Assembly: GCA_014281115.1 (NCBI GenBank) | Contig: JACONQ010000014.1 | Coordinates: 1,364,001-1,428,000 of the forward strand | DNA length: 64,000 bases | Direction of reading: 5' to 3' | Origin: Laburnicola sp. R22_1 | Taxonomy: Eukaryota > Ascomycota > Dothideomycetes > Pleosporales > Didymosphaeriaceae | Shown: one piece after another, positions 11,178 to 23,000 of the stretch | How positions within the stretch are numbered: position 1 is the stretch's first letter | Layout: every line of letters starts with the position of its first letter | Notes under the pieces: generated by a model | Told to the model about the DNA's origin: nothing | The model's database searches: none | Seen by the model: only the letters and a program-made list of their open reading frames with translations | Translations under genes and position numbers: made by a program

Positions 11178-12375
11178 ATGGCGACTCAAGATTCCAGTGT
11201 TGTATCTTATTCTCGGTGAGTGCGCGTTGAAAACAAGATGTTTCCTTACCTTGTTCTCGAACAGCCAGTACAATTTCAGGGAGAACGTTTCATTGACCGG
11301 TGCACAGTGGAATTGACGATCGTGTTGTAAATCATGATGCTCATGGTGATGTCAGTAAGGAAACTGAGCACGCCTTGGCCACGTCTCCCCACGGTGACCT
11401 CGAGACCGACGACAATGTCTCTCACCTTGCTAACGAAGGTACGTCATATATCCCGCCAGTCGTGCCTCAGGATCTTTCCGCTTACCATTCAACCAGCGAC
11501 TCGTCCACTGAGTCCACCCTTCCGCTCTTCGCCCCGCCGCACCCTCCGCGACGACTCTCCTCTCTTCGAGCCGATGGATCCCATGGACGACAGTACTCCT
11601 CCTCCCGATATGAGCCTCCTCGATCGCGATTCCGAGCCCGAGCGCTCGTCTCCTCCGCCATATACCATGAACACCCCGCTCGACGGCCTCAAGCGCGCCC
11701 GCATGATCAAAGCAGAAGTCAGCAAGAACCTCACGATCCTGCAGCCAAAAACAATGAGGTCCCGCAGCAGGAAAGTTGAAGATGACCCCGAGAACCAGCA
11801 AATCAAGATGATGCGCCAGGAGCAACAAATGGACTGGGGCGCCATCGCTGCGTACCTCAACCAAGAGCGCCTCAAGCGCGGCGAGCCCGCCAATTTGACC
11901 ACCGCAGCTGTATACTCGCGCTTCGTCCGCAATGGTCCGCGTATCGCTGCTGCACAAGGCGAGACCGGCTTCGACCCCAGAGACTGCAAGTCCTTCTTAT
12001 ACTGAACGTATTCCACAGAAGCTAACTTTCAACACAGACATGTACCTCCGGAACCCAGCGCAGCACCCTGCCTCCGCACTCAGCAAAGCGCCGACTCACC
12101 CCATCATCGGGTTCGGCGCAGGCGGCGGCCGCAAGCGCGTCCGCGGCGACGACAAAGCAGCCGAAGACCTCGCTGACAATCTGCGTAAGAAATGCAGGCC
12201 TACCCTGAGCGAGCAGGCGCAAATGCTCGAGAGCGTGGATCTGACGGAGAAGTTGATGAGTGCTGTTGCGGACGTGGAGCAGGAGTTTTGGGGCTACGTT
12301 GCGAATGCGTTGGAGAAGGAGACGGGGAATTGGTTCGATGCGCGAGCGTTGGAGAGTCGGTATCATTCTATCTGA
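11178..12375 (+). CDS. Myb/SANT-like DNA-binding protein, hypothetical
   Basis: Four exons fit one frame: 11,178-11,215, 11,308-11,438, 11,497-11,985 and 12,038-12,375 (331 aa). Introns 1 and 2 are GT-AG (GTGAGT, GTACGT donors). Intron 3 (11,986-12,037) uses a GC donor, GCAAGT, with a normal AG. With it spliced the protein reads FDPRDYMYLRNP; without it the frame closes at once. The N-terminal third is acidic and Pro/Ser-rich. Residues about 175-225 (MDWGAIAAYLNQERLKRGEP then TTAAVYSRFVRNGPRIA) look like a helix-turn-helix of the Myb/SANT or trihelix kind, preceded by a basic patch (SRSRKVEDDPENQQIK). A second basic patch (GGGRKRVRGDD) could be a nuclear localisation signal. Function unknown; a transcription regulator is an inference. 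Confidence 0.75.
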
Positions 12376-12487
12376 GGGGGGGCGGATGCGGTGTGATGCG
12401 TGGCTTTGGGGTATGATGATGGTGCTGGTTGGCGATAGGTCGGAGTGGAGAGCACCTTCTGGCGCTCATCACTACTCTTGGAGTCAA

Positions 12488-13355
12488 TCAAGCCATAATA
12501 GAGGAAGAGAGAGCCCATTTTGTATCAAATTTCCAAGTGTACACGAGCGACGCGCCTCCTACATTCTCTCTCCCATGGAAAAACACCGTGTCCTGCACAT
12601 TGACCTTAGCTTTCCCCTTCTTCAGCCTCCAAGCCCACGCTCCATCCACAACCAACACATCAAAGAAAGAAAACACCAAGCTCCCTCCAAAAACCAGACT
12701 GTGATACGTCCACGCATGCTCCGGGCGCAGATCCGCAATCTGGCAAACAATAGCCCACGGCAGCACATACAAAAGATTCGAAGCAAGCGACTGATAGATA
12801 TACCACTTTGGACGCGTCGCCGCGAGCACAGCGGCCAATTGTGTCGATACTGCGTAGAGTATGTAGCACCAATCGATCGTCTGCCACATATGCTCGGCGA
12901 TGCGCGCTACTTCGTCGGAGTTGGAGAGGTAGTATGCAAAGGGGCGTGCGCCGAGGAAGGACATTAAGAGGCAGAGCGGGATTTCGATGATCTGGGCGAT
13001 GCAGACGGAGTATATGGGCCAGCGTGCGATTATCCAAAGTTGGCGCCAGCTTGCTCGTTGCGAAGCCATATTGCCATTGAGTAACTTTCGAAAGCGACCC
13101 CATGAATGGCCGATGAAAGTCAAAGTCGTGGCCTCGAGCGCCAGAACTGGCACCATGATGAGACCACAGCGCATGGTGGAGAAGACGCCCCAAGCCGTGG
13201 CATAGTCACTTCCCATGGTTACGATACCGTGGACAAGCCAGAGGTAGAGCGCATTGCGAATGGCGGATTCCAGGAAGAAGATGAAGCCGGGCTTGGACAG
13301 CGTGCGAAGTGCCGGGAATGAAGGTTTCAGCGAAAAGTCAGAAGAGTCTCTGTGC
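12488..13355 (-). pseudogene. MATE-type multidrug/toxin extrusion transporter, 5'-truncated by hAT-2
   Basis: The minus-strand frame is open from the hAT-2 boundary (13,355) to a stop at 12,488, about 288 residues. It begins HRDSSDFSLKPSFPALRTL and continues with GFIFFLESAIRNALYLWLVH, TAWGVFSTMRCGLIMVPVLA and several more hydrophobic segments, ending KWALSSSIMA. These match the second half of fungal MATE-family carriers, whose 12 helices export compounds using ion gradients. The first half is absent: upstream of 13,355 the sequence is transposon. The ancestral left side of that transposon (ending at 44,274) shows no MATE N-terminus either. The remaining frame has no stops, so the truncation may be recent. 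Translation could only start at an internal Met such as 13,216. Confidence 0.8.
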
Positions 13356-13777
13356 CAGACTCCGCAACAAGCAATTCAATCAATCTCAGAGTCGTCGATT
13401 GGCTTTATTGTTAGTGACGTCGCCGCTGCTTGATTGTAGATTGATTGTTAGTGTTTTAGGGCAGCTTGATTGCAAATTAATTGTAAATTGATCGGATTGG
13501 ACGCCAAAAGATCATATTTGTATACAACTACTGCGGGTGAGTAATCCATTCTTGTATGTTGTAGTCTCGTACAATATCTTTATTAGAAAGATCGTCCTCA
13601 TCGTCGCCCTCATCGCTCTTGTGCGGAGTTTGGAAGCCAGCTCTTGTCCACGCTCTTACCAATTAAAGAGCTGCAAGTAACTCACTGCCAATAGCGCGTC
13701 GTCTGGGCTTGAGTAGGTCGCCGAGCTCGCTAAAGAGCCGTTCGCAATCGCAACTTGATGCCAGGATAGTCAGTATA
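13356..13777 (-). mobile_element. 3' end of hAT-2 (displaced fragment)
   Basis: Starts at 13,356 with the 20-bp terminal repeat CAGACTCCGCAACAAGCAAT, also found at 44,275. On the minus strand it carries the C-terminal dimerisation (hATC) end of a transposase: LTILASSCDCERLFSELGDL then LKPRRRAIGSELLAA. The codons run on from the fragment ending at 48,996 (...FAIDI): the 5 bp TATAC at 13,773-13,777 and 48,992-48,996 are the duplication made by a copia insertion. The rest of hAT-2 lies at 44,275-48,996. Confidence 0.88.
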
Positions 13778-13968
13778 TGTAGCCACGTGACTTACGTCAG
13801 AGGTGGTGTGTGTAGAAGGTTCCATCCAGGTGCACAGACCACTACCCTCAAGATAAAGCTCTCGCCCTCTCCTTTCTTCCTTGGTAGACTCCTCACTCCA
13901 CACACTCTTTTATGCAGATAGCAATATAGCTTATTGTCCTTATATGCCTTATATGCCTGCCCGCCCAC
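13778..13968 (+). repeat. Copia-1 LTR lacking its first base, cut by hAT-1A
   Basis: 191 bp equal to positions 2-192 of the 192-bp copia-1 LTR, read here in reverse complement. The LTR's missing start is at 25,046-25,054, where hAT-1B begins. GTGGGCGG (LTR positions 2-9) is present at both places and is the 8-bp duplication made by the hAT insertion. Confidence 0.9.
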
Positions 13969-16900
13969 CAGACTTGTCAATAAACAAAACAAACAAAATT
14001 TGTGGCTCTGAATTTGTTTGTTTGACGACTTTCTTGGTGTTGTAGTTTGTTTGTTTGATTTGATGGAGCTATAGAGGCGCTTTTTATTTGATTGTTTGTT
14101 TGATTTTGAGTACTTTAAGAGGACTGTGAAAGAGACTCTGGTGGTGTTATAGGCGGCGGCTCCTCCCACTCATGTATGCTAAACTGTTCGTTGAGCTTAT
14201 TGTCATCGTACGTTGCCACCACCTTTGCGCTTGGAGGTTTAAAACCTGCTCGAATCCATCGTTGAGTACAAATTAAAGCAGCCAATAGTTGGCTGCCCAT
14301 TTTGCGTCTCTGTGGCTCAAGTACGTCGCCAGTACCCGAGAAGACTCGCTCACAGTCAGCGCTGGAGGCAGGGATAGTTAACACGTCCAGCGCCAATCGT
14401 GACAAATTGGGATACCTCGGCTTGAGCTGGTACCAGTATTGGACAGCTGTACAGCCAGTTTTGTACTGTTCTGATGTCCATGTTGGCTCTCTAAGCCAGC
14501 TCTCGTACTCATCCGCCACCCCTATTATCTCGTCGCTGTTGTCAAGTACCGAATCGATCGCGTCGTCAAAGCTGCTCATCGCGTGTTTAGGCGCAGTTGT
14601 TATTGTTGTTGCTGTCGCTAGGGCGGGCTTGTAACGAGCCCAAAGCTGCTCGAAGCTCGCGTGCGTAGCTTGTAACTGTGCGGGCTTCTCACGCCAGAAG
14701 CGTTTAAAGTAGTTCTTGAAGCGTGGGTGGAGTGCCGTGGCAGTGTAGTAGACGGGGATTTTGAGGAGTTTATTAAGGTACTTGCTCGCCTTCTTGAGCG
14801 CAGCACGTACGTTGATAGCGACGTGATCTTCTGGCGCCTCGTCTGGCAGGTAATTGACGCTTTCAAACAGTCTAAGGCGGGCATCTAGGTCAGCAATAAG
14901 AGACTCAAACACAGGGATAACCTCGTATAACGCGCCGTGAGTGCCAGCTTTGCCGCGACCTTGCAAGCGATTAGTTGCGGACTTCAGCGGCTCAAGCACC
15001 TCAATGTACTCGGTAATCACCGCCCAGTCTGCAGCTGCAAGCCCGCCTGATCGCATCCACTGCGGCACAATAGGCGGCTTAGTGTTGTTGCTTTTGGCAA
15101 GCTCGTCAGCGTGCTCAGTCTCTTGTATGTGGTAGGAGGAGTAGCTGTTGATGGCGTGTTGTAGCTCAACACCGCGCTTAAAGCAGTCATGATAGCTGTT
15201 CCAACGCGTAACTCCAGGCTTGAAAGGCTCACGGCGTCTTGCTGTAGCGCCAGCAGGCATCTCAACTGCTTCGCTGTTCTGACAATCCTCAAATATACCC
15301 CATTGTTTTGGCGTGTTAATGTAGTTAACAATATCAAGAAACACGCCAAGCGGACCATCTTTCCGCCATTGCTTCATATAAAACTCCTCTTCGTTGTAGT
15401 GTTCAGGCTCGTTATCAAAGGCGTCGGAGTCAGTGCCAAACATAATAGTTTGCCCAACGAGGTTGAGTATGTGGCAAGCGCAGCGGAGGCGTCGATCGTT
15501 GGCGATAAAGCCGTACATTGTGCCGAGTTTATTAACTGCAGTATCGTTGTTGTAGGCGTTGTCAAGCACGAAATAGCCCAAATTGCTGCTAGAAATCTCA
15601 AAGTAGCGTAGGATTCGTACGACAGCTTCCGCGATCGCTGAGCCTGTGTGCGCACCAACCAGCTGCGGCAAGGCGATGGGAAGGTCAACTATATTGCCTT
15701 GAGAGTCAGCGTAGTGCGCACAAATTGCAAAGAAGCCGCGCTTCCCCCTTGGTAGTCCAGCCGTCAAAGCTTATGTGTATTTTGCTAGAGGCCTCAGACA
15801 AGGCGCGCTTGACTTGAGGTTGTAGCCAGCTGTAAAGCCTCATCACGAACCTCGAAACGCTGTTGTGAGACCTCCATAGCGCCGCCTCTGCCTCTGGGTT
15901 GGCGAACCTGATCATCGCGCGGAAGGACTCAGTCTCAAACTCGCGTAATGGCCTGTTGTTGTTGACGAGCCATAACACTGCAGCTTGCCTGAAGCCTTGT
16001 ACGTCGAAGTTACCCAGCTCCTGCGTTGCATCTTGGCTTAATGTGACCCCGTTTTCTTCCGCCCATCGCAGCGACTTCTGGCCAGGTTCGAGCGGCCTCT
16101 TGTGTACGATAGTGCCTTGTTTGGTGAGCCGATGGCCGGGAAGGTCTTGCTTCAAATGGTTGTTGGCGGCTGTAGTTGACAGAGTGGTCTGGTGTAGGCC
16201 GCCCTTCTTTCTGTTGATGTAACAGTGCTTGCATTGGAAGTAGATCTTCTCAGGGTTAGTACCAAGCTTTCAAAGGCGATAGCCGTGCCTAAAGACCCAG
16301 CTGATGTTGCCTGTGGGTGTGGATAGAGGCACATTGAAGCCCAGCAGGCGCTTCAAGTCAAGGCCTTCGTAGTTGGTGAAGTCAACACTAGGCGCAGCGT
16401 CCTCCTCCACTGAAGCCTCTGTGGCAGCATTACTAAACGCGCGCGGCGGCTTAGTAGCTATAGGCGGCTTATTAGCCACTAACAGCAACTCCCAAGCTGG
16501 CTCATCGGCCTGTAAGGCTTGTAGTATAGGCCGTGGTGATGGCCTCCGGGCGCGCTCCTCTAGCTCGGTTGGTGGCTCTATTGAGCGCGGCTCTAGAGTA
16601 CTTTCAAGCACCTCAATAGGCGGCTCCGGCTCGTCAACTACCTCAATAGACGGCTGGGTTGGCGGAGGAGTAAGCGGCCGCTGGCTATCCATAAGGCGCT
16701 GGCTGGGTTTCGGCGCACGTTGGGAACGTTTGGGCATAGGTTCGGATGCCTCAGCAGGCTCGCGGCTTCGTTTTGGGGGCATGGTAAGCGTGAAGGTAAG
16801 CAAAGGCGCGAAAAAGTAAGCTGTAGGCGCAGGCAAGTAAGCCAAAGTATAGTGGGTGTGTAAGCGTTGACGCGCAAGGTACGCGGAAAGTACGCGGTCG

Positions 16901-17639
16901 GCTAGCCAACATTACCACTTCATGCCAAGGCGTACTGCGCGACGCTCTGCAGCCCGCAACAATAGAGATATAGTAAAACAGGCGACAGGAATTAATTTAG
17001 CAACATTGATTTAATAGTTTAACTTATAGAAGACAAGATTTATTGCGTGGTTATAGCAAACGATTTTTTAAGAGTAGTAACTAGGTTCAGAATATATAAA
17101 CATAACTTAGGCTTCGCTGCAACAGCGCAAACTCACTTTGCTACAATACCTCAACACTATAATATTAGCTTATTTAGATTATTATATATATATTTATTGT
17201 TTTAACAGCTTATTACCTACGTAAAGAAAGAGGAGGAACAGAGGATAGGAGGTGCTAAAGCCGAATAGCAATTCATGTATATCAGTTGCTGGCGGCCAGT
17301 GGAAGCACACATCCGTTATGCGGGCTTTTTTTACGCAGGTACAATCCACTTAAGAAGCTCCATTTTTTGCTCTGTTTACTATAGGAATACCTATATAATT
17401 GCAGCGTTGGGAAAGTTATTGTTACATCAACACTAAGAATATATCACTAACTCTAGGGTACCTTATCATTACAGTATGCTAAGCGATTCAAACAAACTTC
17501 AAATTTTTTAACTGCAATTGCCTCTTTTGTTTGTTTGACCTATCAAAATTGCAGCAGCAGCTTTTTGTTTAGTTGACGTTGTCAATTCAAACAAAATTCA
17601 AACAAAATATTGAGGCATGTTTGGTTGTTGACAACCCTG
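13969..17639 (-). mobile_element. hAT-1A: near-intact hAT transposon, 3,671 bp
   Basis: Terminal repeats CAG(A/G)(C/G)TTGTCAA(T/C)AA at both ends. Its 5' end faces right (17,639). The outer flanks do not match each other: GTGGGCGG at the 3' end (13,961-13,968, reverse complement) and CTAAGGTG at the 5' end (17,640-17,647, reverse complement). Sequence is almost identical to hAT-1B; a handful of C-to-T type differences were seen. Subterminal regions carry many AAACAAAC-type motifs. Confidence 0.95.
14115..16782 (-). pseudogene. hAT-1A transposase with premature stop
   Basis: Same gene as in hAT-1B (start ATG at 16,782) but the Arg codon CGA just before the BED zinc finger is TGA here (16,270-16,272), truncating the first frame to about 170 residues from the ATG. 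The downstream frame (14,115-15,767) with the hATC dimerisation domain is intact. The single change is a CpG-type C-to-T transition. This copy therefore probably depends on hAT-1B or another source for mobility. Confidence 0.88.
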
Positions 17640-17850
17640 CACCTTAGGTAGTCTTGCCGACGGAACAACTTGTCCCCGCAACACCTTCCTCATCCACTTC
17701 AAAAGCCAAACCACCCACACCGAGCGCGCAATCTTGTGCGCCGCCCTTAACTTGACCATGCCGCCAAGGTTGTTGCTGGACTTGGAGGCGCACCTCATGG
17801 CAAAATACAAGGACTTTTTAAGTGCCGGAAGTGGCACTCTTATTTGCTGA
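17640..17850 (+). pseudogene. Host reading frame, 3' piece, broken by hAT-1
   Basis: From the hAT-1 border the plus strand is open to TGA at 17,848 and encodes TLGSLADGTTCPRNTFLIHF, then KSQTTHTERAILCAALNL and more. Its 5' part is the minus-strand segment 28,805-28,724 (MCGKYGVVDDLGRVSQPGVD). Joined across the shared 8-bp duplication CACCTTAG, the two make one uninterrupted frame of about 95 residues from ATG. That frame may itself be an exon, since TAG/GTAAAT-like intron-border sequence lies just upstream. No family recognised. Confidence 0.5.
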
Positions 17851-17988
17851 CATCTCTACACCTCTCAATTACTTGCGCTATCGCCAACAACTAGTGCGGC
17901 ATGGACGGGCGACAAAAGAAGAGATCGGAATGCAGTACGACTTGTCCACACGTGCCGGATGCTCTTACGACCAACGTAGTCTTCTTAT

Positions 17989-18617
17989 GGAGTCCACAGA
18001 GCAAGATGCAGGGTTAGGGAAAAAGAACAATGTGCTAGCAGACCGACTCCTAGCGGAGTTACTGTTATCAATCGCAGAGCTGCTCGAGGACACCAAAGAC
18101 TTGCTCAGCTTGCGGGCTTCATGTCATTTCTTAAAGGGCCTTGTCGACACCACGAAACCCGTCAAGGCGGAAATCGAGGAGGCGAACCAGGATATCCGTG
18201 ACGAGTTCTTACTGAGAGTACACAACGACTATGTCCACGAACGCGCAGAACTCGAACGGCAGCGGAAATCGAAAGGGGTTCAAACCGAACACGTCATGTG
18301 CAGTTTCTGCTTGACCGAACATCCCCAGTCCTCCTTTTCGACCGCTGAGCGCGTCAAGGGTCCTTTGGAGCGCGTTTGTCAAGCTCCCATGCATTGCTTC
18401 ATCTCCGCCGCCGCTTCAGTTTGTATACGGAGGAGGTCGCACTACATGACGAGTCAACAGCTCTCGGTGAGGAGGACTGGCAGTGCAAGCAGTGGAGCGT
18501 TACAGCAGCGTGTGTGAGGGATGCACTCAACCAGGCCGATGCATACATCTGCCCGCATCTCACAGCCAGCGACCCAATGGTATACCGCTTCTTGCTGGAG
18601 AGGACTAATGTCCTATA
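17989..18617 (+). pseudogene. F-box-like protein gene, 5' part, broken by Pogo-c
   Basis: From ATG 17,989 (MESTEQDAGLGKKNN) an F-box-like segment follows: LADRLLAELLLSIAELLEDT then KDLLSLRASCHFLKGLV. F-box proteins present substrates to SCF ubiquitin ligases. Further on comes a Cys/His-rich part typical of fungal F-box proteins (HVMCSFCLTEHPQSSFS). The frame must shift near 18,376, from frame 2 to frame 1, to continue with EEDWQCKQWSV and ACVRDALNQADAYICPHLTA up to FLLERTNVLY, where Pogo-c interrupts at TA. The shift is either an old indel or an unrecognised intron. The 3' part is at 55,229. With a 36.6-kb insertion the gene is surely dead. Confidence 0.7.
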
Positions 18618-19887
18618 CCGTGGGTCACCACCTCGTGCACGGCCCCACCTCGTGCACGGCCAACACCAAATCTCCCGCACTTTCAGAATCGCTTTACACC
18701 ACCAATATACACCCAATGGAGGCTGCCCTAGAGTTGTTAAAATCGCTGAAGCTTGGAGAGAAGCCTAATTATACTCAGACTGCGAAAAGGTACGGTGTTG
18801 ATCGAACGTTGCTGTCGAAGCGTCACTGTGGGGTTATCGGCAGCTATGCGGAGAAAGTTGATAATATGCGCCTTCTTAACTCTACACAGGAAACTGAGCT
18901 TGTACAATATATTAATAAGCTCTGTGTACGAGGGCTACCACCTACAAGGGAGATGATACGGAATTTCGCAGCAGAAATAGCAGGAAAAGAGCTAGGAAAA
19001 AACTGGGTTAATCGCTTTATTGCGCGGCATCACATTGAGCTTGTATCTCGATGGGCATCCAGCATCAATTCCACACGCCACAGAGCTGACTCTGCCTTCA
19101 AATACGCCCTATATTTTAAGCTCCTAAACCAGAAGATAACTCAGTACGATATCGAGGCTCGCAATATCTACAATATGGATAAGAAGGGCTTCTTAATTAG
19201 GGTGCTGTCAAAAATGAAGCGCGTGTTCTCCCGCCATCAATATAATCACAAAGGCGTGAAACAAGCACTCTAGGACAGCAATAGGGAGTAGATAACTACG
19301 ATAGCCTGTATTTGCGCCAACAGCAGCTATCTCACGCCTGCGCTAATTTATTAGGCTGTTTCTAGCAAAATACAAGACTTATGGCTTTAAGATTTTAACC
19401 CTACAGAGCACAAAACCTTCTTCGCCTTATTGCCTAGTAGATAGACTAACAACAAGCTAGGGCTCTTATGGCTTAAACAGGTGTTTAATCGCGAAACAAA
19501 AGCAAAGGCAAGACAATTATATTGTCTACTTATCCTTAACGGCCATAGCTCACATATATCAATGGAGTTTATTAAGTTTTACGACAATAATCGGATTCTT
19601 TTGGCCATCTATCCTCCCCACGCTACCCACACCTTGCAGCCGCTTAACGTCTGCCTTTTCAAGCCTCTATTAACTGCCTACTTAAACGAGCTCTCTAAGT
19701 TTATATATAGCTGCCAGGGCATCTCCGCAATTACAAAAAGAGACTTCTTCCGCTTATTCTATAAGGCCTGGCATACAACGTTTAAGGAAAAGACGATCTT
19801 AACAGCTTTTTAAGTTATAGGGCTTTCGCTGTTAGACCTAGAGGCTATACTTAAGAAGTTTAAAATAGAGGAGACTGAGAGGCCCTT
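18618..19887 (+). mobile_element. Pogo-c, 5' part (continues at 54,346-55,226)
   Basis: Begins CCGTGGGTCACCACC after TA at 18,616-18,617; the TIR contains two head-to-tail copies of a CACCTCGTGCACGGCC unit. Cut at 19,887 by copia-1 after CCCTT; the rest resumes at 54,341 with the same CCCTT. Combined length without the insert is about 2.15 kb, matching Pogo-f (2,134 bp). The right TA is at 55,227-55,228. Confidence 0.92.
18716..19813 (+). pseudogene. Pogo-c transposase, N-terminal and catalytic part
   Basis: Opens MEAALELLKSLKLGEKPNYT (psq-type helix-turn-helix), then ELVQYINKLCVRGLPPTREM (CENP-B/Tc5-type), and the DDE core with NIYNMDKKGF, LLILNGHSSHISMEF and THTLQPLNVCLFKPLL. Stops at about 19,271 and in the following stretch (QAL-stop-DSN, then TAG where TGG or CAG is expected) show RIP damage. 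The Lys/Glu-rich C-terminal coiled-coil part is the segment near 54,500-55,095. Confidence 0.85.
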
Positions 19888-20079
19888 TGTGGGCGGGCAG
19901 GCATATGAGGCATATGAGGACAACAAGCTGTATTGCTATCTGCATAAAAGAGTGTGTGGAGTGAGGAGTCTACCAAGGAAGAAAGGAGAGGGCGAGAGCT
20001 TTATCTTGAGGGTAGTAGTCTGTGCACCTGGATAGAACCTTCTACACACACCACCTCTGACGTAAGTCACGTGGCTACA
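19888..20079 (-). repeat. Copia-1 left copy, 3' LTR (192 bp)
   Basis: Reads TGTGGGCGGGCAGGC to GTCACGTGGCTACA on the plus strand, with TG...CA ends. Preceded by CCCTT (19,883-19,887). Confidence 0.93.
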
Positions 20080-23000
20080 CACCCCCCCAGCTGCGGTGTA
20101 CCCACACCAAAGCTAATGCTCTGTACTATACTAGAATAGGTAGTAAACAATAGAATCTGAAGTAGAGTCCTCCTTAAGCTTCTTCTATAGATATCCTTTG
20201 ACGTCTTGCATGCCAAGTTGCCTCATAAAGTCGGTGTGCTTTTGACGTACAAGGCTCTTGGTAAGTCCGTCGGCTGGCATCTGATTAGTAGGCTTCCACT
20301 GGACTGATACGCGTCCTTCTGCCTGCTCTTGTCTCAGCCAGTGCTAGTGAGTGTTGACGTGGCGTAGTTTTGTGAACAGCTTGTCCTTGTCCTTAGTGAT
20401 AATACCTACTGTCTATAGGTTATCGCAGTAAATAGTTGGCGTAATGTCTAGGTCGAATTTAATGTGTTTGAATAGTCGATTCTATGCTTAAAGCTCGCTA
20501 GCAGCTGTTAACAGAGCTAGAAGCTCTGCCTCAGTGGTCGACTTGGTAACTAAGCGCTGTCGTGTCGCTTTCCAGTCGATAGGCATGCTATAGAGCATAA
20601 AAAGGTATCCTTGTGAGCTCCGCCTGGTCTCTAGGTTGTCTGCGAAAGCTGCATCTAATGCTCTGTAGAACAGTGGTTCTGCACCCCCTAAGCTTGAACT
20701 CAGGTAGATGGTTTGACTGCCACCAGACTCACTATTCGCACAGTCTGTATGAGCTCCTATAGCGAGTCTCTTCGTGCCAATTAGGTACTTCTATACGTGG
20801 TATACCGCACTGATATGTTTCTGGCCTGGGTTCTATAGGTAACGAGATAGCTCTGAGTAAGCTTGGGCGACATCTGGTCGTGTGTACGTCGCTATGTAGG
20901 CTAGCGATCTGACAAGCTCTTAATAGAGTTTCGTGCGTTGATCGTCTGGCTCCTCTCTACTCAGGCCTAGATGTCCGTCTGCCAGCGGCACTGCTGGGTA
21001 TTTTGTGCTTCCTTGAGCAATATTGTACTTCTTTGCCACCTTGTCGATGAAGCTGTCTTAGAGTAGCCAGATCTTCTTCTGCTTTCTGTCTCGAATGACG
21101 CGTATGCCTAGGAACCACTTTAACTCTCCTAGATATCGCACGTTATAGGTTGTTCTCAGCTATCTGTCGAATAGACAGTATGCGTCTTAATTGCTGCGGG
21201 ATATAGCTACCACTATATTATTAACAAAGAAGAAGACGATAAGCTGGTTACTGCTATATAGACAGGGCACTCTAGGCACCTGTCTTAGTCCCATCTTCTT
21301 AAGCGTTGCAGTGAGATGCTTGTACCATAGTTGCGGCGCGTCACGGAGTCTGTATAGAGCGCGCTTAAGCTCTAGCAGTTTTCTAAGTTCTTTATTGTAT
21401 CCTTCTGGACAGCGTACGTAGGTAAGTCGATCAAGCTCCGCGTTGAGAAAGGCATTGAGTACATCGTACTGGTATAGATCTAGGTCGAAGGCTGCTACTA
21501 GGGCGATAAGGCATCGGAAGATCTTCGCAGCCAGTGTAGCTGCGTATGTGTCGCCCCAGTCTTGCTGCAGATCTCCTCAGACAACCAGTTGAGCTTTGAA
21601 TTTGTAGAGGTATCCATCTTCGTTAAACTTGTACGAGAATACCCACATAAGTGGTAGCACCTTAGCATCTGCTTGCTCAGCGAGCTCTATAGCTCTTCTA
21701 AAGCATCTACGGTTGATAACACTATTAATTTTAACTCTGCTTGCCTTCTTAAACTCAGCACTAAATAGATAACAATCTAGATCCTTCCACCTCTTTGGCT
21801 CTAGTGGTAGCTAATTACAATGTAGTTAAGTCTTTGGCGCCTCGCTAAGTAGCTTTGCTAGTGCTGTGGGGTTAATACAGGCAGCAAATGTTGCTAGATA
21901 CGTGCTAAAGCTCTTTAGCTTCTAACTTCGCTTACCCTCTATTACGTTCTCCTATAATAGTTGACTAGCAATCTCCTCTTGTCGCTTTGCGTTATTTGTT
22001 GTTCGATTTAGCTCTTCTCCCTCTGGAGCTAGAGCGTAGCCTTTCCCCCAGCCTGTGTTGTCTAGTGACTGGCGCAGTCTGTGCTTCTCTAGCGTCTCTT
22101 CTGGAGTCATAAGAGCTAGTTAAGTATCCTCAATCTTAGCCTTGGATTCAGAGTCAAACTCAAGCTCTAGCTCAGGCTTAGGCCTATAGGAATAGTCTTC
22201 TAGTGTAGACAGCTAATCGATCAATATGTCGCTGTAATCAGGCGTCTCCTCAATATCGAGCACCTCTGCTGCCTCACAAATATAACTCTTCTCTACGTAC
22301 TTTTCTTGCTCATCGTAGAGCTTGCCTCACAGGAAGACAACGTCTCGAGTTCGTATGACTCGTCCAATTGTCGGTAACTATACTCGAAATATGTTGGTTA
22401 AATCGAAGCCTACTAGGTGGCCGATTAGAGCTCGAGATTTAAGCTTGTCTCCCCTAGGTAGCTTCTCGTTGAGCACATACGCTCTTGCTCCGATCACCTC
22501 AAGGTAAGCGACTGATGGCTTCACTCCCTTGACTTTAGTGTACAGGCATTCCTATCGTATCGCTTCGGTTGGTGTACAATTGAGTAGATATATAGCTAAC
22601 ATAACGCACTCGTTAGCGTACGCCTTTGGTAGGCCTGCGTGTAGGCGTATAGCTCTGCCTCGAATTATAATAGATTTGCCTGCGCGTTTAATGGCTCCGC
22701 TCTGAGCTTCTGTAGCTCTAGCCTTAATAGCGATTCTAAGATCTCTACAGAGCTCTAGCAGCTTAATATATCCAGTCTCTATGTCCAGCCTTATAATAAT
22801 AACTTAACTCTAGAATTGCCGCTTTATCTTAGCCAGTAATCGCTTAAAGACCTTTGTTAGAGTAGCCTTTATCTTATTTGGTATACAGCATCCTTTGTGC
22901 CACTTCGTGTATTAATTAAAAGCATAAAATAGGTATTGATCGCTATTATAGCAGCGCTCTCCTCGCTCTAGGAGCTGTATCAGATCTATGCTAATACGCT

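Noticed and set aside
16373..16819. 148-aa Ser/Gly-rich ORF on the plus strand (mirrored at 25,873-26,319 minus)
   Set aside because: Antisense to the Pro-rich N-terminus of the hAT-1 transposase; the same shadow in both copies.
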